A stretch of DNA of 64,000 nt, taken from the NCBI RefSeq assembly GCF_030388325.1, contig NZ_CP103794.1, positions 2,170,001 to 2,234,000 of the forward strand. Reading direction: 5' to 3'. The notes under the pieces were generated by a model. The model was not told the origin of the DNA. It was given only the letters and a program-made list of their open reading frames with translations, and ran no database searches. The translations under genes were made by a program, and so were the position numbers. Below, in pieces: positions 50,831 to 60,535 of the stretch (its first letter is position 1; every line of letters starts with the position of its first letter). The DNA comes from Flavobacterium johnsoniae (GTDB lineage: Bacteria; Bacteroidota; Bacteroidia; Flavobacteriales; Flavobacteriaceae).

Positions 50831-51784
50831 ATGAGCAATACAATCACAACTACAAATTTTAATTTCCCGAATCAGAAATCAGTTTACCGCGGAAAAGTTA
50901 GAGAAGTTTATAATATCAACGACGAACTTTTGGTAATGGTAGCGACCGATAGACTTTCGGCTTTTGATGTAGTTTTGCCAAAAGGAATTCCCTACAAAGG
51001 ACAAATCTTAAATCAGATTGCAACTAAGTTTATGGAATTAACAGAAGATATTGTTCCGAACTGGTTAATCGCAACTCCTGATCCAAATGTTGCTGTTGGA
51101 CATTTATGTGAGCCTTTTAAAGTAGAAATGGTAATTCGTGGTTATTTATCTGGACACGCTGCAAGAGAATATGCTGCGGGAAGAAAACAAATTTGCGGCG
51201 TTAGGATGGCTGAAGGTTTAAAAGAAAATGACAAATTTCCAGAGCCAATTATTACGCCAACTACAAAGGCAGATAATGGTTCTCATGACGAAGATATTTC
51301 TCGCGAAGCTATTTTAGAAAAAGGAATTGTTTCTGAAGAAGATTATTTAGTTTTAGAAAAATATACTCGCGCATTATTTCAAAGAGGAACTGAAATTGCA
51401 GCTTCTCGCGGATTAATTTTAGTTGATACAAAATACGAATTCGGAAAAACAAAAGACGGCGTTATTGTTTTAATTGATGAAATTCATACACCAGATTCTT
51501 CTCGTTATTTTTACGCTGACGGATATGCTGAAAGACAAGAAAAAGGAGAAGAGCAAAAACAATTATCTAAAGAATTTGTTCGCCGTTGGTTAATCGAAAA
51601 TGGTTTTCAAGGTCAAGAAGGACAGCAAATTCCAGATATGTCAGACGAATATATTACGTCTGTTTCTGAAAGATATATCGAATTGTACGAGAATATTTTA
51701 GGAGAAAAATTCGTAAAAGCAGATATTGACAATATTGATCAACGTATTGAAAAAAACGTATTAGAATACCTTTCTTCAAAATAG
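50831..51784 (+). CDS. purC: SAICAR synthase
   Basis: This 317-residue enzyme ligates aspartate to CAIR with ATP in purine synthesis. Motifs are [40 protein letters not shown], the substrate loop [35 protein letters not shown] and [15 protein letters not shown]. It is of the longer eukaryote-like/Bacteroidota type (about 310 residues rather than 240). It is expressed from its own promoter. Confidence 0.96.
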   Translation: MSNTITTTNFNFPNQKSVYRGKVREVYNINDELLVMVATDRLSAFDVVLPKGIPYKGQILNQIATKFMELTEDIVPNWLIATPDPNVAVGHLCEPFKVEMVIRGYLSGHAAREYAAGRKQICGVRMAEGLKENDKFPEPIITPTTKADNGSHDEDISREAILEKGIVSEEDYLVLEKYTRALFQRGTEIAASRGLILVDTKYEFGKTKDGVIVLIDEIHTPDSSRYFYADGYAERQEKGEEQKQLSKEFVRRWLIENGFQGQEGQQIPDMSDEYITSVSERYIELYENILGEKFVKADIDNIDQRIEKNVLEYLSSK

Positions 51785-51815
51785 TAATTTCGGGTTTAAA
51801 CTAACTATTTAAACC

Positions 51816-52949
51816 ATGAATGATAAAATTAAAAATGCCCTGTTATTTGTATGTCTTATAACAGGGCATTTTCTTTTTTCGCAAATAGATAAAAAAGCGA
51901 CAAAAGAAACCAAAAATCTTTATAAGAATTTAAAATTAATTTCAAAAAATCATATTCTTTTTGGACATCAGCATGCTTTAGAATATGGTCACGGCTGGAG
52001 TAATGAGCCTAATCGTTCTGATGTAAAATCGGTTACAGGTTCACATCCAGCAGTTGTGGGAATTGATTTTAGCGATTTTTCTGGAAAATCTAAAGATGAG
52101 ATTGAAAAGTCTAAAGAAACTTTAAGAAAAAATGTAATTGAAACTTACGAAAGAGGCGGCATTACAACTGTTTCATGGCATTTTAATAATCCAGCTTCTG
52201 ATGAGGGGTTTTACTGGAAAGATGGAATTTCTAAAGCTTCAATGTCTTTAATAAAACCAGGCGGTTCAAATCATGAGCAATACAAAGAAATTTTAAAAAC
52301 AATTGCCGATTTTGCTCATTCTGTAAAAGCTAAAAATGGAAAGCTTTCTCCAATGATTTTCAGACCTTATCATGAATTCGATGGTGATTGGTTTTGGTGG
52401 GGAAAATCACAAACTTCTCGAGAAGATTTTATTGCGGTCTGGCAGTTTACAGTTTCGTATTTGAAAGATACTTTGGGCGTACACAATTTTATTTATGCCT
52501 TTTCTCCAGATAATAGATTTAATTCTGAAGAAGAATATTTAGAACGTTATCCTGGAGATGATTTTGTTGATATGTTCGGGATGGACGATTACGGAGATTT
52601 CGGACGTGATGGTAAATATGATCTAGATGCAGGTTTAAAAAAACTGAAAATATTTTCTGATTTGGCAATTAAAAAGAAAAAATTAGCCGCATTTACAGAA
52701 ACTGGCTTAGAATCTATTCCGAATGAAAATTGGTGGACAGAAATATTGCTTAAAACTTTAAAATCGAATGATTTACAATTGGCTTATGTTTTGGTTTGGC
52801 GAAATGATAAAACAAGTCCAACACATTATTATGCGCCATTTCCAGATCAGATAAGCGAAAAAAACTTTATAAGATTTTATGACGATCCTTTCACATTGTT
52901 TGAAAAGGATTTAAAAAATATTTATAGTACAAAATTCAATTTGAAATAG
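51816..52949 (+). CDS. Exported GH26 beta-mannanase
   Basis: This 377-residue protein has a signal peptide (LLFVCLITGHFLFS, before QIDKK) and a GH26 (beta/alpha)8 domain that cleaves beta-1,4-mannan. The acid/base Glu187 is in RPYHEFDGDWFWWG and the nucleophile Glu295 in AAFTETGLES. VSWHFNNP and LVWRNDKT are also family features. It follows purC by 31 bp and may be read through from it. No SusC/SusD pair is nearby, so it is a stand-alone hydrolase rather than part of a full polysaccharide locus. Confidence 0.9.
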   Translation: MNDKIKNALLFVCLITGHFLFSQIDKKATKETKNLYKNLKLISKNHILFGHQHALEYGHGWSNEPNRSDVKSVTGSHPAVVGIDFSDFSGKSKDEIEKSKETLRKNVIETYERGGITTVSWHFNNPASDEGFYWKDGISKASMSLIKPGGSNHEQYKEILKTIADFAHSVKAKNGKLSPMIFRPYHEFDGDWFWWGKSQTSREDFIAVWQFTVSYLKDTLGVHNFIYAFSPDNRFNSEEEYLERYPGDDFVDMFGMDDYGDFGRDGKYDLDAGLKKLKIFSDLAIKKKKLAAFTETGLESIPNENWWTEILLKTLKSNDLQLAYVLVWRNDKTSPTHYYAPFPDQISEKNFIRFYDDPFTLFEKDLKNIYSTKFNLK

Positions 52950-52970
52950 TATAAATTTCAACAAAAAGTA

Positions 52971-53003
52971 AAGCGCGATTCAATTATTTGGATCGCGTTT
53001 TTT
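52971..53003 (+). terminator. Terminator of the GH26 gene
   Basis: GCGCGATTCAA and TTGGATCGCGT form an imperfect stem followed by seven T residues. Confidence 0.65.
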
Positions 53004-53054
53004 TGTTGATATATAATGATTTAAAAAAAAAAAATATAAATTTTTTCATTTTTA

Positions 53055-53084
53055 GTGCAACGTTTTACCTGTTTTATACGTCTA
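53055..53084 (+). promoter_or_regulatory. ECF-sigma-like promoter of ankyrin gene 1
   Basis: GTGCAAC (53055-53061) and CGTCTA (53079-53084), 17 bases apart, resemble the GTAAC / CGTCTA elements used by extracytoplasmic-function sigma factors rather than the housekeeping TTG / TAnnTTTG pair. The same pair precedes the paralogous gene at 54507. The ATG is 45 bases downstream. Confidence 0.55.
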
Positions 53085-53128
53085 TTAATAAATCATCACA
53101 ATCATCAATCAATTAAAAACAATCAATC

Positions 53129-53509
53129 ATGAAAAAAACAGTAATCGTTTTAGGAACTGCTTTGTTCCTATTTGCAAATTCCGTAACAGCTTCAAATCAA
53201 AAGCTTAGAGTTAAAAATCTAACGGAGATTTCTACTTATTTATCATCTCCCTTGCATGTCGCAATATGTAAAGGCGATGTTGAAAGCGTGAGAAAAATTA
53301 TCGAGTATGGCGCAGATGTAAATAAAATTATAAGAAATATGACGCCTTTAATGCTCGCAGCTCGTTATAATCATGTCGAAATCGTTAAAATTTTATTGGC
53401 AAAAGGAGCTCTGCCATCAATTGAAAATGAACATGGATTAAGAGCTTTAGATTATGCGAGATATGCGAAGTCAGAAGAATCTATAGCTGTGTTAAAAGGT
53501 TTGAAATAA
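53129..53509 (+). CDS. Exported ankyrin-repeat protein 1
   Basis: This 126-residue protein has a signal peptide (KKTVIVLGTALFLFANSVTA, before SNQK) and about two and a half ankyrin repeats: SPLHVAICKGDVESVRKIIEYGADVN, TPLMLAARYNHVEIVKILLAKGA, and HGLRALDYARYAKSEESIAVLK. Such small exported ankyrin proteins mediate protein contacts in the periplasm. It is about half identical to the protein at 54507 and shares its promoter elements and 5' leader. The two genes flank an oppositely oriented SRPBCC gene. Confidence 0.85.
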   Translation: MKKTVIVLGTALFLFANSVTASNQKLRVKNLTEISTYLSSPLHVAICKGDVESVRKIIEYGADVNKIIRNMTPLMLAARYNHVEIVKILLAKGALPSIENEHGLRALDYARYAKSEESIAVLKGLK

Positions 53510-53529
53510 AAGTTCTTCTAATTTTAAAA

Positions 53530-53567
53530 GAAAAAGCATCATTCTAAATAAATGATGCTTTTTTTAT
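53530..53567. terminator. Bidirectional terminator
   Basis: AAAAAGCATCATT (53531-53543) and AATGATGCTTTTT (53551-53563) form a perfect 13-bp stem between convergent genes ending at 53509 and 53585. Confidence 0.85.
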
Positions 53568-53584
53568 AGAATAAAAATAAAGGA

Positions 53585-54121
53585 TTATTCCATCTTATCT
53601 TTAAGATTTTCTAGACCTTTTTGCAAGTCGTTTCCAATCATTTGGTCCATTTTAAGCATCGGAAGCATTATGTTTGTCGGATACGGAATAACGCCGCTGA
53701 TTGCCCATTTTACTTTTGTTTGATTTCCTCCCAAAGGTTCAGTTGACATAAATCCTACCGCAGTATCTTCCATTGGTTTTTTAAATCGAAGAGCAAAATC
53801 AATACGTTTGTTTTCTGTTATTTTAGTGATTTCCTGTTCGCCAACGCCAACTTCTTTTACATCACTTTCCCAAGAAGAGATTGAACCGACAGCGCCATCA
53901 GTGCCTTTGTAATTTACTTTCATTTTAGGATCCATATTGGCCCAAACGCTAAATTCATTTTGGTTTTTTAATGATTTTACATAATTAAAAACGCTATCAA
54001 CAGGTTTGTTAATCGTGATTTCTCTTTCTACAGCATATTCTTTAGGCATAAAATAAGCCGCTATCAGAATAATTGAAATAATTAAAATTAGAACGACAAG
54101 AATTCTTTTAATAATGATCAT
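53585..54121 (-). CDS. SRPBCC family protein with N-terminal membrane anchor
   Basis: This 178-residue protein has an N-terminal hydrophobic segment (ILVVLILIISIILIAAYF) followed by a START/Bet v1-like SRPBCC domain: VEREITINKPVDSVFNYVKSLKNQNEFSVWANMDPKMKVNYKG, then TKVKWAISGVIPYPTNIMLPML. The fold has a hydrophobic pocket for lipids or other ligands, and the anchor suggests it faces the periplasm. It lies between the two ankyrin genes but on the opposite strand. Its ligand is unknown. Confidence 0.82.
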   Translation of the reverse strand: MIIIKRILVVLILIISIILIAAYFMPKEYAVEREITINKPVDSVFNYVKSLKNQNEFSVWANMDPKMKVNYKGTDGAVGSISSWESDVKEVGVGEQEITKITENKRIDFALRFKKPMEDTAVGFMSTEPLGGNQTKVKWAISGVIPYPTNIMLPMLKMDQMIGNDLQKGLENLKDKME

Positions 54122-54296
54122 AACATTTTGGTTTTATGGTTACTACTTCAGTGATTTCTCTTTATATAAAAGCAATTGTTGCTATTTAATTTTCGTCTTT
54201 TTTTATTTGAATGTCTAGTAAAGTTAAATAATTATGGACTGTAATTGTACTGATAATAAAAAAAAGAGCATTATCCTGTAAATTTTTTCCTCTTAA

Positions 54297-54325
54297 GTGT
54301 AACATTTTGGATTTATCTGCGTCTA
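54297..54325 (+). promoter_or_regulatory. ECF-sigma-like promoter upstream of ankyrin gene 2
   Basis: GTGTAAC (54297-54303) and CGTCTA (54320-54325), 16 bases apart, match the pair at 53055-53084. The shared context extends further (AAC-TTTT after the first element and TATTAAT after the second). The ATG is 181 bases away, implying a long leader. Confidence 0.55.
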
Positions 54326-54422
54326 TTAATGTAAATCTAATCAATTTGGTAACGTTAAGTTCTTAATTATTATGGTTTTATTAAGCAAATGTTAAGTATT
54401 AGTTAAAACATGGTACTTTGTA

Positions 54423-54452
54423 TTGCATAATACGATTAAATAATTACCTTTG
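54423..54452 (+). promoter_or_regulatory. Housekeeping promoter of ankyrin gene 2
   Basis: TTG (54423-54425) and TACCTTTG (54445-54452), separated by 19 bases, match the Bacteroidota consensus. The ATG lies 54 bases downstream. Ankyrin gene 1 has no such pair. Confidence 0.65.
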
Positions 54453-54506
54453 AAATAGAAATTAAAAATCATCAATAAATCAATCATTTAACAACAATCA
54501 ATCATT

Positions 54507-54884
54507 ATGAAAAAATCAGTTATTATTTTAGGAGTAGCCTTATTATCATTAGGAAATGTAGCAATGGCTTCAAACGGAGTTTCATCTTTAGAAAATAAAG
54601 TTGAACGCACTAAAATCTATACATCACCTTTAACAGTTGCAATTAGTAAAGGAGATCTTGAAACAGTAAAGAAATTTATTGAGTACGGAGTAGACGTAAA
54701 CCAAATGTCTGAAGATCTTTCACCACTAATGATGGCTGCACGTTATAACAAGGTAGAAATTATTAAAGTTTTATTAGCGAATGGAGCACGTGCTAATGAT
54801 AAAAATGAAAGAGGATTAACCGCATTAAAATATGCAGAATTATCAAACGCTAAAGATGCAATTGCAATTCTAAAGAGTTTGTAA
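54507..54884 (+). CDS. Exported ankyrin-repeat protein 2
   Basis: This 125-residue paralogue of the protein at 53129 has a signal peptide (KKSVIILGVALLSLGNVAMA, before SNGV) and ankyrin units SPLTVAISKGDLETVKKFIEYGVDVN, SPLMMAARYNKVEIIKVLLANGA and RGLTALKYAELSNAKDAIAIL. It probably acts by protein binding in the periplasm. It has both an ECF-like and a housekeeping promoter upstream. Confidence 0.85.
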   Translation: MKKSVIILGVALLSLGNVAMASNGVSSLENKVERTKIYTSPLTVAISKGDLETVKKFIEYGVDVNQMSEDLSPLMMAARYNKVEIIKVLLANGARANDKNERGLTALKYAELSNAKDAIAILKSL

Positions 54885-54914
54885 TAAACAGTTTAAGACT
54901 TTGAGTTAGTGAAC

Positions 54915-54948
54915 AAAATGACCTTTCTGAGCAAAAGGTCATTTTTTT
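54915..54948 (+). terminator. Terminator of ankyrin gene 2
   Basis: AAAATGACCTTT (54915-54926) and AAAGGTCATTTT (54934-54945) form a 12-bp stem with a 7-nt loop and a long T run. Confidence 0.85.
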
Positions 54949-54983
54949 TGCTTTATATTTTCTTTTTATCAATTAGTGAAAAC

Positions 54984-55017
54984 AAAAAAGCACCATTACA
55001 AGAATGATGCTTTTCCT
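54984..55017 (-). terminator. Terminator of the second RND operon
   Basis: AAAAAAGCACCATT and AATGATGCTTTT arms form a hairpin, with one mismatch, downstream of the stop at 55065. Confidence 0.6.
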
Positions 55018-55064
55018 TTTTTAAACCCAACAATTGATTTAAAAAAATCTAAAAAAATAAATTA

Positions 55065-58000
55065 TTATTCGATTGGTACATGTTTCTTACGATTGAATAC
55101 CCAAAATAGAATTGGGAAAACCAATAATGTCAAAACTGTTGCTGTTATCAAACCTCCGATGATTACTATGGCAAGAGGTTTTTGTGATTCTGAACCAATT
55201 CCTGTAGAAATTGCTGCAGGCATTAATCCTATAGAAGCCATTAAAGCAGTCATTACTACGGCTCTTGTTCGTGCTTTTACTCCCATAAAAATGGATTCTT
55301 CGAGCGTAAACTTGGCCTTTAAATTATGATGGAATTCAGATATAAGAATTACACCATTTTGAATACAAATTCCTAAAAGGGCAATAAAACCAACTCCAGC
55401 CGAGATTCCGAAATTCATTCCAGTAATATGCAGCGCAATAATTCCACCAATTATGGCAAACGGAACATTGGCTAAAACAAGAAGAGAATCTTTAAAGTTT
55501 CCAAACAATATAAATAATAGAACAAAAATTCCAATTAAACTGATTGGTACAACCTGAGCCAAACGCGCACTTGCACGAACTTGATTTTCAAATTCTCCTG
55601 TCCAACCTGTTGTATATCCTGCAGGAAGTTTCAATTTATTTACTTTTGCTTGAGCTTCGGCAATTGTACTTCCTAAATCTCGATCACGAACAGAGAACTT
55701 TACTCCAATAAAACGTTTGGTGTTATCTCTATAAATAAATGCTGGACCTGTGATTGTTTTAATATCACAAATTTCTTTTAAAGGAATTTTTACACCACTA
55801 ATGGTTGGTACTTTAATTTCTTCTAAATCTTTTTCATCTTTTCTGTATTCTTTAGAAAAACGAACTCGAACATCAAATTTCTTTTCGTCTTCATATTTTT
55901 CAGTTGCTGTTTTTCCTCCAAAAGCTAATTCTAAAACAGCTTGAGCATCACTTAATGTTACGCCGTAAGCTGCCATTTTTTCACGATCTAAGATTACACT
56001 TATCTCTGGCTGACCCACATTTCGAAGAATTCCCGCATCTTTTATACCTGGAATATCTTTAATTTGAGATAAAACTTCATTGGCAAGCTGATCCAATTTA
56101 TTTAAATCGTCTCCGTAAATTTTTACCGCATTCGAAGCTTTAAATCCAGCAACGGATTCTGCAACGTTATCAATTACTGGTTGCGAATAATTATACGTAA
56201 TTCCTTGATGAACTTTCAGTTTATTATCCATTTCATTGATTAATTCATCCATCGAAATCTTACGTTTCCATTCTGCTTTTGGCAATAAATCAACCTGAAG
56301 CTGAATGAATCCAAAACCATTTGGATCGGTTCCATCATTACTACGACCGGTTTGAGACAACACTTTTTTCACTTCAGGAAAACTTTCTAAGTCTTTTCTA
56401 ATCATTGCTGCCGTTTTAACACTTTCTGGAAGCGAAGTACTCATTGGTAATTCTGCTGTAACCCATAAAGCTCCTTCATTTAATTGCGGTAAAAATTCTG
56501 TTCCTAAGAAACCAGCAGAAAAGAAAACCGCAGCCAATAATCCTGTAGAAGCAATTAAAGTTTGAATTTTATGTTTAAAGGTCCACGCAAATCCTTTAGA
56601 AACAATTCTGTCCCAAAAATTCACAAATGGGTTATGTTTTTCTTTCACATTTTTATTTAATAAAATATGAGAAAGAACCGGAACCAAAGTCAAAGTGAAA
56701 ATTAATGCTCCAAGTAACGCAAAACCTAAAGTAAAGGCTAGGGGAGAAAACATTTTTCCTTCTACTTTCTGGAATGAGAAAATAGGAAGTAAAGCTGTAA
56801 TAATAATCAGTTTTGAGAAAAAGATGGCTTTACCCATTTCAGTTCCTGTTTTTTTGATTAAGCTTCCTTTGGCAATTTTATTAAATTTCTCCATTCCCAA
56901 TTGATGCGCTCGATGATCTAAGACGACAAATAATCCTTCGACCATTACGACGGCACCATCAATGATAATTCCGAAATCGACTGCACCTAAACTTAATAAG
57001 TTGGCGCTCATACCCATCATTTTCAAACATAAAAAGGCAAATAACAGAGAAAGCGGAATTACAATTGATACCGTAAAAGTGGTTCTCCAATCGGCCATAA
57101 AAAGGAATACTACGACTGTAACCAGAATAATACCTTCAAATAAATTGTGCATTACGGTTTCGGTCGTGAAATTCATCAAATTATCACGATCGTAAAAAGT
57201 CTCAATTTTAATATCTTTCGGAAGAACATTATCGTTTAAGTCTTGAATTTTCGCTTTAATTAAAGCCAAAGTTTCCTGCGGATTTTCGCCTTTTCGCATC
57301 ACAACAATTCCTTCTACGGCATCGTCATTATTTCCTAAACCAGTTTGTCCAACTCTTGGCATTGAACTTTCGTAAACTTCTGCCAAGTTTTTAACCAAAA
57401 TCGGATTTCCTCCAGCATCGTCTACAATAATATTTCCAATATCTTCTTTAGACTTCAATAAACCAACTCCACGAACAACAAATGCTTGTCCATTTTTCTC
57501 AATAACGTCACCGCCAACATTTAAGTTGCCTGCATTTACGGCATTATAAACTTGCAAAGGCGTAATATTATATTTGGCTAATTTGATAGGATCAACTCCA
57601 ACTTCATAAGTTTTAGTTTGTCCTCCAAAAACGTTTAAATCGGCAACACCAGGAAGAGAGCGTAATTGTTTGTCAATTACCCAGTTTTGGTAAGTCAATA
57701 ATTCTCTACTGTCTCTGCTGTTACTTTTTACAATGTATCTGAAAATTTCTCCAGTTGGACCATAAGGCGGCTGAACATCTGGTTCAACATCATCTGGAAG
57801 CGAAACATTTTTAAGTAAATTGTTTACCTGAAAACGCGCAAAAGTATCATCAACACCATCATCAAAAATGATTTTTATAACCGATAAACCGAACATAGTA
57901 ATACTTCTCACACTTGTTTTCTTCTGAACAGAGTTCATCGAAATTTCAATCGGAGACGTTACAAAACGTTCTACTTCTTCGGCACTTTTTCCGTTCCACT

Positions 58001-58163
58001 GTGTGATAATAATAATTTGCGTATTGGTAACGTCTGGAAAGGCGTCAATAGGCATATTTTTGAAAGAAATAAATCCCGCAACAGCCAATAATCCAACCCA
58101 AAAGAAGGTAAATGCTTTATTCTTAAGCGAAAAAGCAATAATATTTTTTATGAATTTGTTCAT
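55065..58163 (-). CDS. CzcA-type heavy-metal RND efflux pump, second system
   Basis: This 1032-residue HME-RND antiporter has twelve membrane helices and exports metal ions using the proton gradient. The TM4 signature DFGIIIDGAVVMVEG, near residue 400, is of the divalent-cation type. Other family segments are PIDAFPDVTNTQIIIITQWNG, GLSVIKIIFDDGVDDTFAR, and GISAGVGFIALLGICIQNGVIL. Unlike the pump at 20874 it has no fused TolC part; the outer membrane factor is a separate gene. It starts 3 bp after the adaptor gene and is the last gene of a five-gene cluster with its own two-component system. Confidence 0.94.
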   Translation of the reverse strand: MNKFIKNIIAFSLKNKAFTFFWVGLLAVAGFISFKNMPIDAFPDVTNTQIIIITQWNGKSAEEVERFVTSPIEISMNSVQKKTSVRSITMFGLSVIKIIFDDGVDDTFARFQVNNLLKNVSLPDDVEPDVQPPYGPTGEIFRYIVKSNSRDSRELLTYQNWVIDKQLRSLPGVADLNVFGGQTKTYEVGVDPIKLAKYNITPLQVYNAVNAGNLNVGGDVIEKNGQAFVVRGVGLLKSKEDIGNIIVDDAGGNPILVKNLAEVYESSMPRVGQTGLGNNDDAVEGIVVMRKGENPQETLALIKAKIQDLNDNVLPKDIKIETFYDRDNLMNFTTETVMHNLFEGIILVTVVVFLFMADWRTTFTVSIVIPLSLLFAFLCLKMMGMSANLLSLGAVDFGIIIDGAVVMVEGLFVVLDHRAHQLGMEKFNKIAKGSLIKKTGTEMGKAIFFSKLIIITALLPIFSFQKVEGKMFSPLAFTLGFALLGALIFTLTLVPVLSHILLNKNVKEKHNPFVNFWDRIVSKGFAWTFKHKIQTLIASTGLLAAVFFSAGFLGTEFLPQLNEGALWVTAELPMSTSLPESVKTAAMIRKDLESFPEVKKVLSQTGRSNDGTDPNGFGFIQLQVDLLPKAEWKRKISMDELINEMDNKLKVHQGITYNYSQPVIDNVAESVAGFKASNAVKIYGDDLNKLDQLANEVLSQIKDIPGIKDAGILRNVGQPEISVILDREKMAAYGVTLSDAQAVLELAFGGKTATEKYEDEKKFDVRVRFSKEYRKDEKDLEEIKVPTISGVKIPLKEICDIKTITGPAFIYRDNTKRFIGVKFSVRDRDLGSTIAEAQAKVNKLKLPAGYTTGWTGEFENQVRASARLAQVVPISLIGIFVLLFILFGNFKDSLLVLANVPFAIIGGIIALHITGMNFGISAGVGFIALLGICIQNGVILISEFHHNLKAKFTLEESIFMGVKARTRAVVMTALMASIGLMPAAISTGIGSESQKPLAIVIIGGLITATVLTLLVFPILFWVFNRKKHVPIE

Positions 58164-58166
58164 GTC

Positions 58167-59252
58167 TTAATTATTTAAAGCACCATAAATAAACAGCTGA
58201 TTGTTTGTGATTACTTTCTCGTTTTCTTTTAATCCGCTTGAGATATAAGTTGTATCTCCAACTACTCGGTATACTTCAACTTGTCTGGTTTCTATATTAT
58301 TACGGTCTTTAAATACCACAACAAAGTTTTTACTTTTATCAAACACAATTGCTTTACTTGGTACAGCTATCATATTTTGATTTTCATTAAAAGACAATTT
58401 AATATTGGCATTCATATCTGGTTTAAGAAGATAATCTGGATTATTTAATTTAATTCTTGCCTGCATTGCTTTTGTTTCAGGATCAATCACATTGTAAATT
58501 TTGTCTACTTTTCCATTAAAAGTTTTGTCAGGATAACTTAAAGTTGTCACGGCAGCAGAAGTTCCAAGTTTTACTTTATTGATATCAATTTCATTAATGT
58601 TTGCCATTGCCCAAACTTCGCTGATTTCTGCAATGTCAAAAATGTTCTCAGAACGATCATTACGCAAAAGCATATCTTGATTGATGCTTTTTTGAATAAT
58701 AAAGCCGCTTATCGGAGCTGTAACTTCATAAATAGATCCAGCTTTAATATTATAAATTTTATAAGTTTCTTGAATTTTACTCAATTGAGACTGCGCTTTA
58801 TTGACTTCAGATTTTGCTTGAAGAACATCGCTTTCAGAATTTAATTTTCCGTCAAATAATTCTTGAGCTACTTTCAAATTGTTTTTTGCAACAAGTAAAT
58901 CACTTTTAGCATCAATTGATTGTTTTTCAAAATCGGCAACATCGGTACTTTTTATAGTTGCTAGAACTTGTCCTTTTTTGACATAATCACCAAGTTCAAC
59001 GTTTACTTTCATAACATTTCCACCAACTAGTGGATAAACGTCAATCATTTTATTGTTGTCAGCTGTAATTTTTCCGTAAAAACTTAGTTCATTTTTTAAG
59101 GGCAACATTTCCGCATTTGCAGTAGTTGTCGTTTTCAGCATATCGTTACTTAAAACAAAAGAAGTATTTGTTTCAGGATTTTCAACTTCTTTTTTGCAGC
59201 TTGTCAGAGATAGACTTACAATTGCGATTCCTAAGAATAATATATGTTTCAT
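58167..59252 (-). CDS. RND periplasmic adaptor, lipoprotein, second system
   Basis: This 361-residue membrane fusion protein has a lipobox LTSC with lipidated Cys19. The order is barrel-sandwich (YPLVGGNVMKVNVELGDYVKKGQVLATI), alpha-hairpin (about 105-150), second barrel half (VTAPISGFIIQKSINQDMLLR), beta-barrel and C-terminal domain. It connects the pump at 55065 to the TolC-like protein at 59266, with gaps of 3 and 13 bp. Confidence 0.93.
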   Translation of the reverse strand: MKHILFLGIAIVSLSLTSCKKEVENPETNTSFVLSNDMLKTTTTANAEMLPLKNELSFYGKITADNNKMIDVYPLVGGNVMKVNVELGDYVKKGQVLATIKSTDVADFEKQSIDAKSDLLVAKNNLKVAQELFDGKLNSESDVLQAKSEVNKAQSQLSKIQETYKIYNIKAGSIYEVTAPISGFIIQKSINQDMLLRNDRSENIFDIAEISEVWAMANINEIDINKVKLGTSAAVTTLSYPDKTFNGKVDKIYNVIDPETKAMQARIKLNNPDYLLKPDMNANIKLSFNENQNMIAVPSKAIVFDKSKNFVVVFKDRNNIETRQVEVYRVVGDTTYISSGLKENEKVITNNQLFIYGALNN

Positions 59253-59265
59253 TTCTATAATTTTT

Positions 59266-60513
59266 TTAAAATAAATCTTTGTTGATGGTACTGTTTAATT
59301 CTTCGCCAGCTATTACGACTTTCTTCTTCAATTCGTTTAGCTGAATTATCGCTTGATTGTAGCTTTCCATAAAATCGGTGAATTCTAAAAGGCTGACATT
59401 TCGTTTTTGGAAATTCGTTAGCATTCCGTTATAAACAGCTTCAAAGTCAGAATTTACAGTAGGTTTAATTACAGAATAGTTTTGTCTAGATTCATCCCAT
59501 TTAGTCCATGCAGCAGTAATTTCTGTTTGTAGTTGCAATTCAAAATTTTGTTTTTCAATTTTTGACTGTTCTAAAATAGTTTGAGCATATTTAATGTTCC
59601 CTTTGTTTTTGTTCCAAAGAGGCAACGGAATTCCAACGCTCACATTTGCTTCACGATTAAAAGCTCCACTTCGTTGATCGTAATTTGCACCAAATGTGAT
59701 ATCAGGAACAGAAAGAGATTTTTGCCATTTAACGTTTAATTCATTAGCATCAATTTCTTTTTGTTTGGCTAAATAATCGGGACGATTCGCTATTGCTTGC
59801 TCTTCAAAACCTTTAAGATCAAAGTCAATAACTTTTAAATATTTATTAGAATCATCTTTGCTAACTTGAGGAATTACATTTTCAGTTTCATTCATTAGAA
59901 GTTTCAAATTAGCTTGCTCTTCAATATTATCGTTTATTACTTCTAAGCGCTCATTTTTAAAATTAAGATACAACGACTGTAAACGAACAACATCTTTAAG
60001 CGGAATATTCCCTTTTTGCGCTTGAATAGAATACGAATTAATCAAGTTTTCTATGTGAGCCAATTGCTTATCTGTGTTTTCAAGATTTTTAGAATTGTAA
60101 TACACCGTGTAAAAACTTTTACGCAATTGAAATTTTAAAGTTCGAAGCAAATCATTAAACTGAAGCTCTGCTAATTTTTCATTTGCTTGAGCTAGTTTTA
60201 CTTCATTTCGTTTTTTTCCGCCAAGGTAAATAAGCTGTTCGATAGCAAAGACTTTTTGACCTTCTTTACCAATATCAAAAAACTTATCTCGTTCTGGATT
60301 ATAGGCATTTAATTCTGCCGAAATGGTCGGATTATCCCAAATACGAGCTTGAATCGTTAGGGCTTTAGAAGCATCAATATTATACTGAGATGCCAATAAA
60401 AATAGATTCTTTTTTAAAAATTGGGTTTCACAGTCTTGAAGAGTAACTGTTTTTTGAGCTATTGCAGCTTGATTGAGAAGTGCAAATAACAGCAGTGCGA
60501 ATAACTTTTTCAT
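59266..60513 (-). CDS. TolC family outer membrane factor (CzcC-like)
   Basis: This 415-residue protein has a signal peptide (KKLFALLLFALLNQAAIA, before QKTVTL) and two TolC/OEP repeats of long coiled-coil helices with FDIGKEGQKVFAIEQLIYLGGKKRNEV and VSVGIPLPLWNKNKGNIKYAQ in the strand regions. It forms the outer membrane exit duct of the second efflux system. It is separated from the sensor kinase gene by 84 bp carrying TTAAG direct repeats, so it may start a separately regulated transcript. Confidence 0.93.
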   Translation of the reverse strand: MKKLFALLLFALLNQAAIAQKTVTLQDCETQFLKKNLFLLASQYNIDASKALTIQARIWDNPTISAELNAYNPERDKFFDIGKEGQKVFAIEQLIYLGGKKRNEVKLAQANEKLAELQFNDLLRTLKFQLRKSFYTVYYNSKNLENTDKQLAHIENLINSYSIQAQKGNIPLKDVVRLQSLYLNFKNERLEVINDNIEEQANLKLLMNETENVIPQVSKDDSNKYLKVIDFDLKGFEEQAIANRPDYLAKQKEIDANELNVKWQKSLSVPDITFGANYDQRSGAFNREANVSVGIPLPLWNKNKGNIKYAQTILEQSKIEKQNFELQLQTEITAAWTKWDESRQNYSVIKPTVNSDFEAVYNGMLTNFQKRNVSLLEFTDFMESYNQAIIQLNELKKKVVIAGEELNSTINKDLF

Positions 60514-60535
60514 TGTATCATCTTTAATTTATACA

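Larger units (their letters stand above)
54122..54506. other. Long regulatory gap before ankyrin gene 2
   Basis: This 385-bp gap separates divergent genes. It contains the ECF-like pair at 54297-54325, a housekeeping promoter at 54423-54452 and a 5' leader with repeated AATCATCAAT and AACAATCAATCAT words that also precede ankyrin gene 1. No small gene was recognised. A promoter for the SRPBCC gene was not identified. Confidence 0.6.

Noticed and set aside
51816..52949. A mannan polysaccharide utilisation locus around the GH26 enzyme
   Set aside because: No SusC/SusD pair, sensor-regulator or additional glycosidase lies nearby; the neighbours are purC and ankyrin genes.
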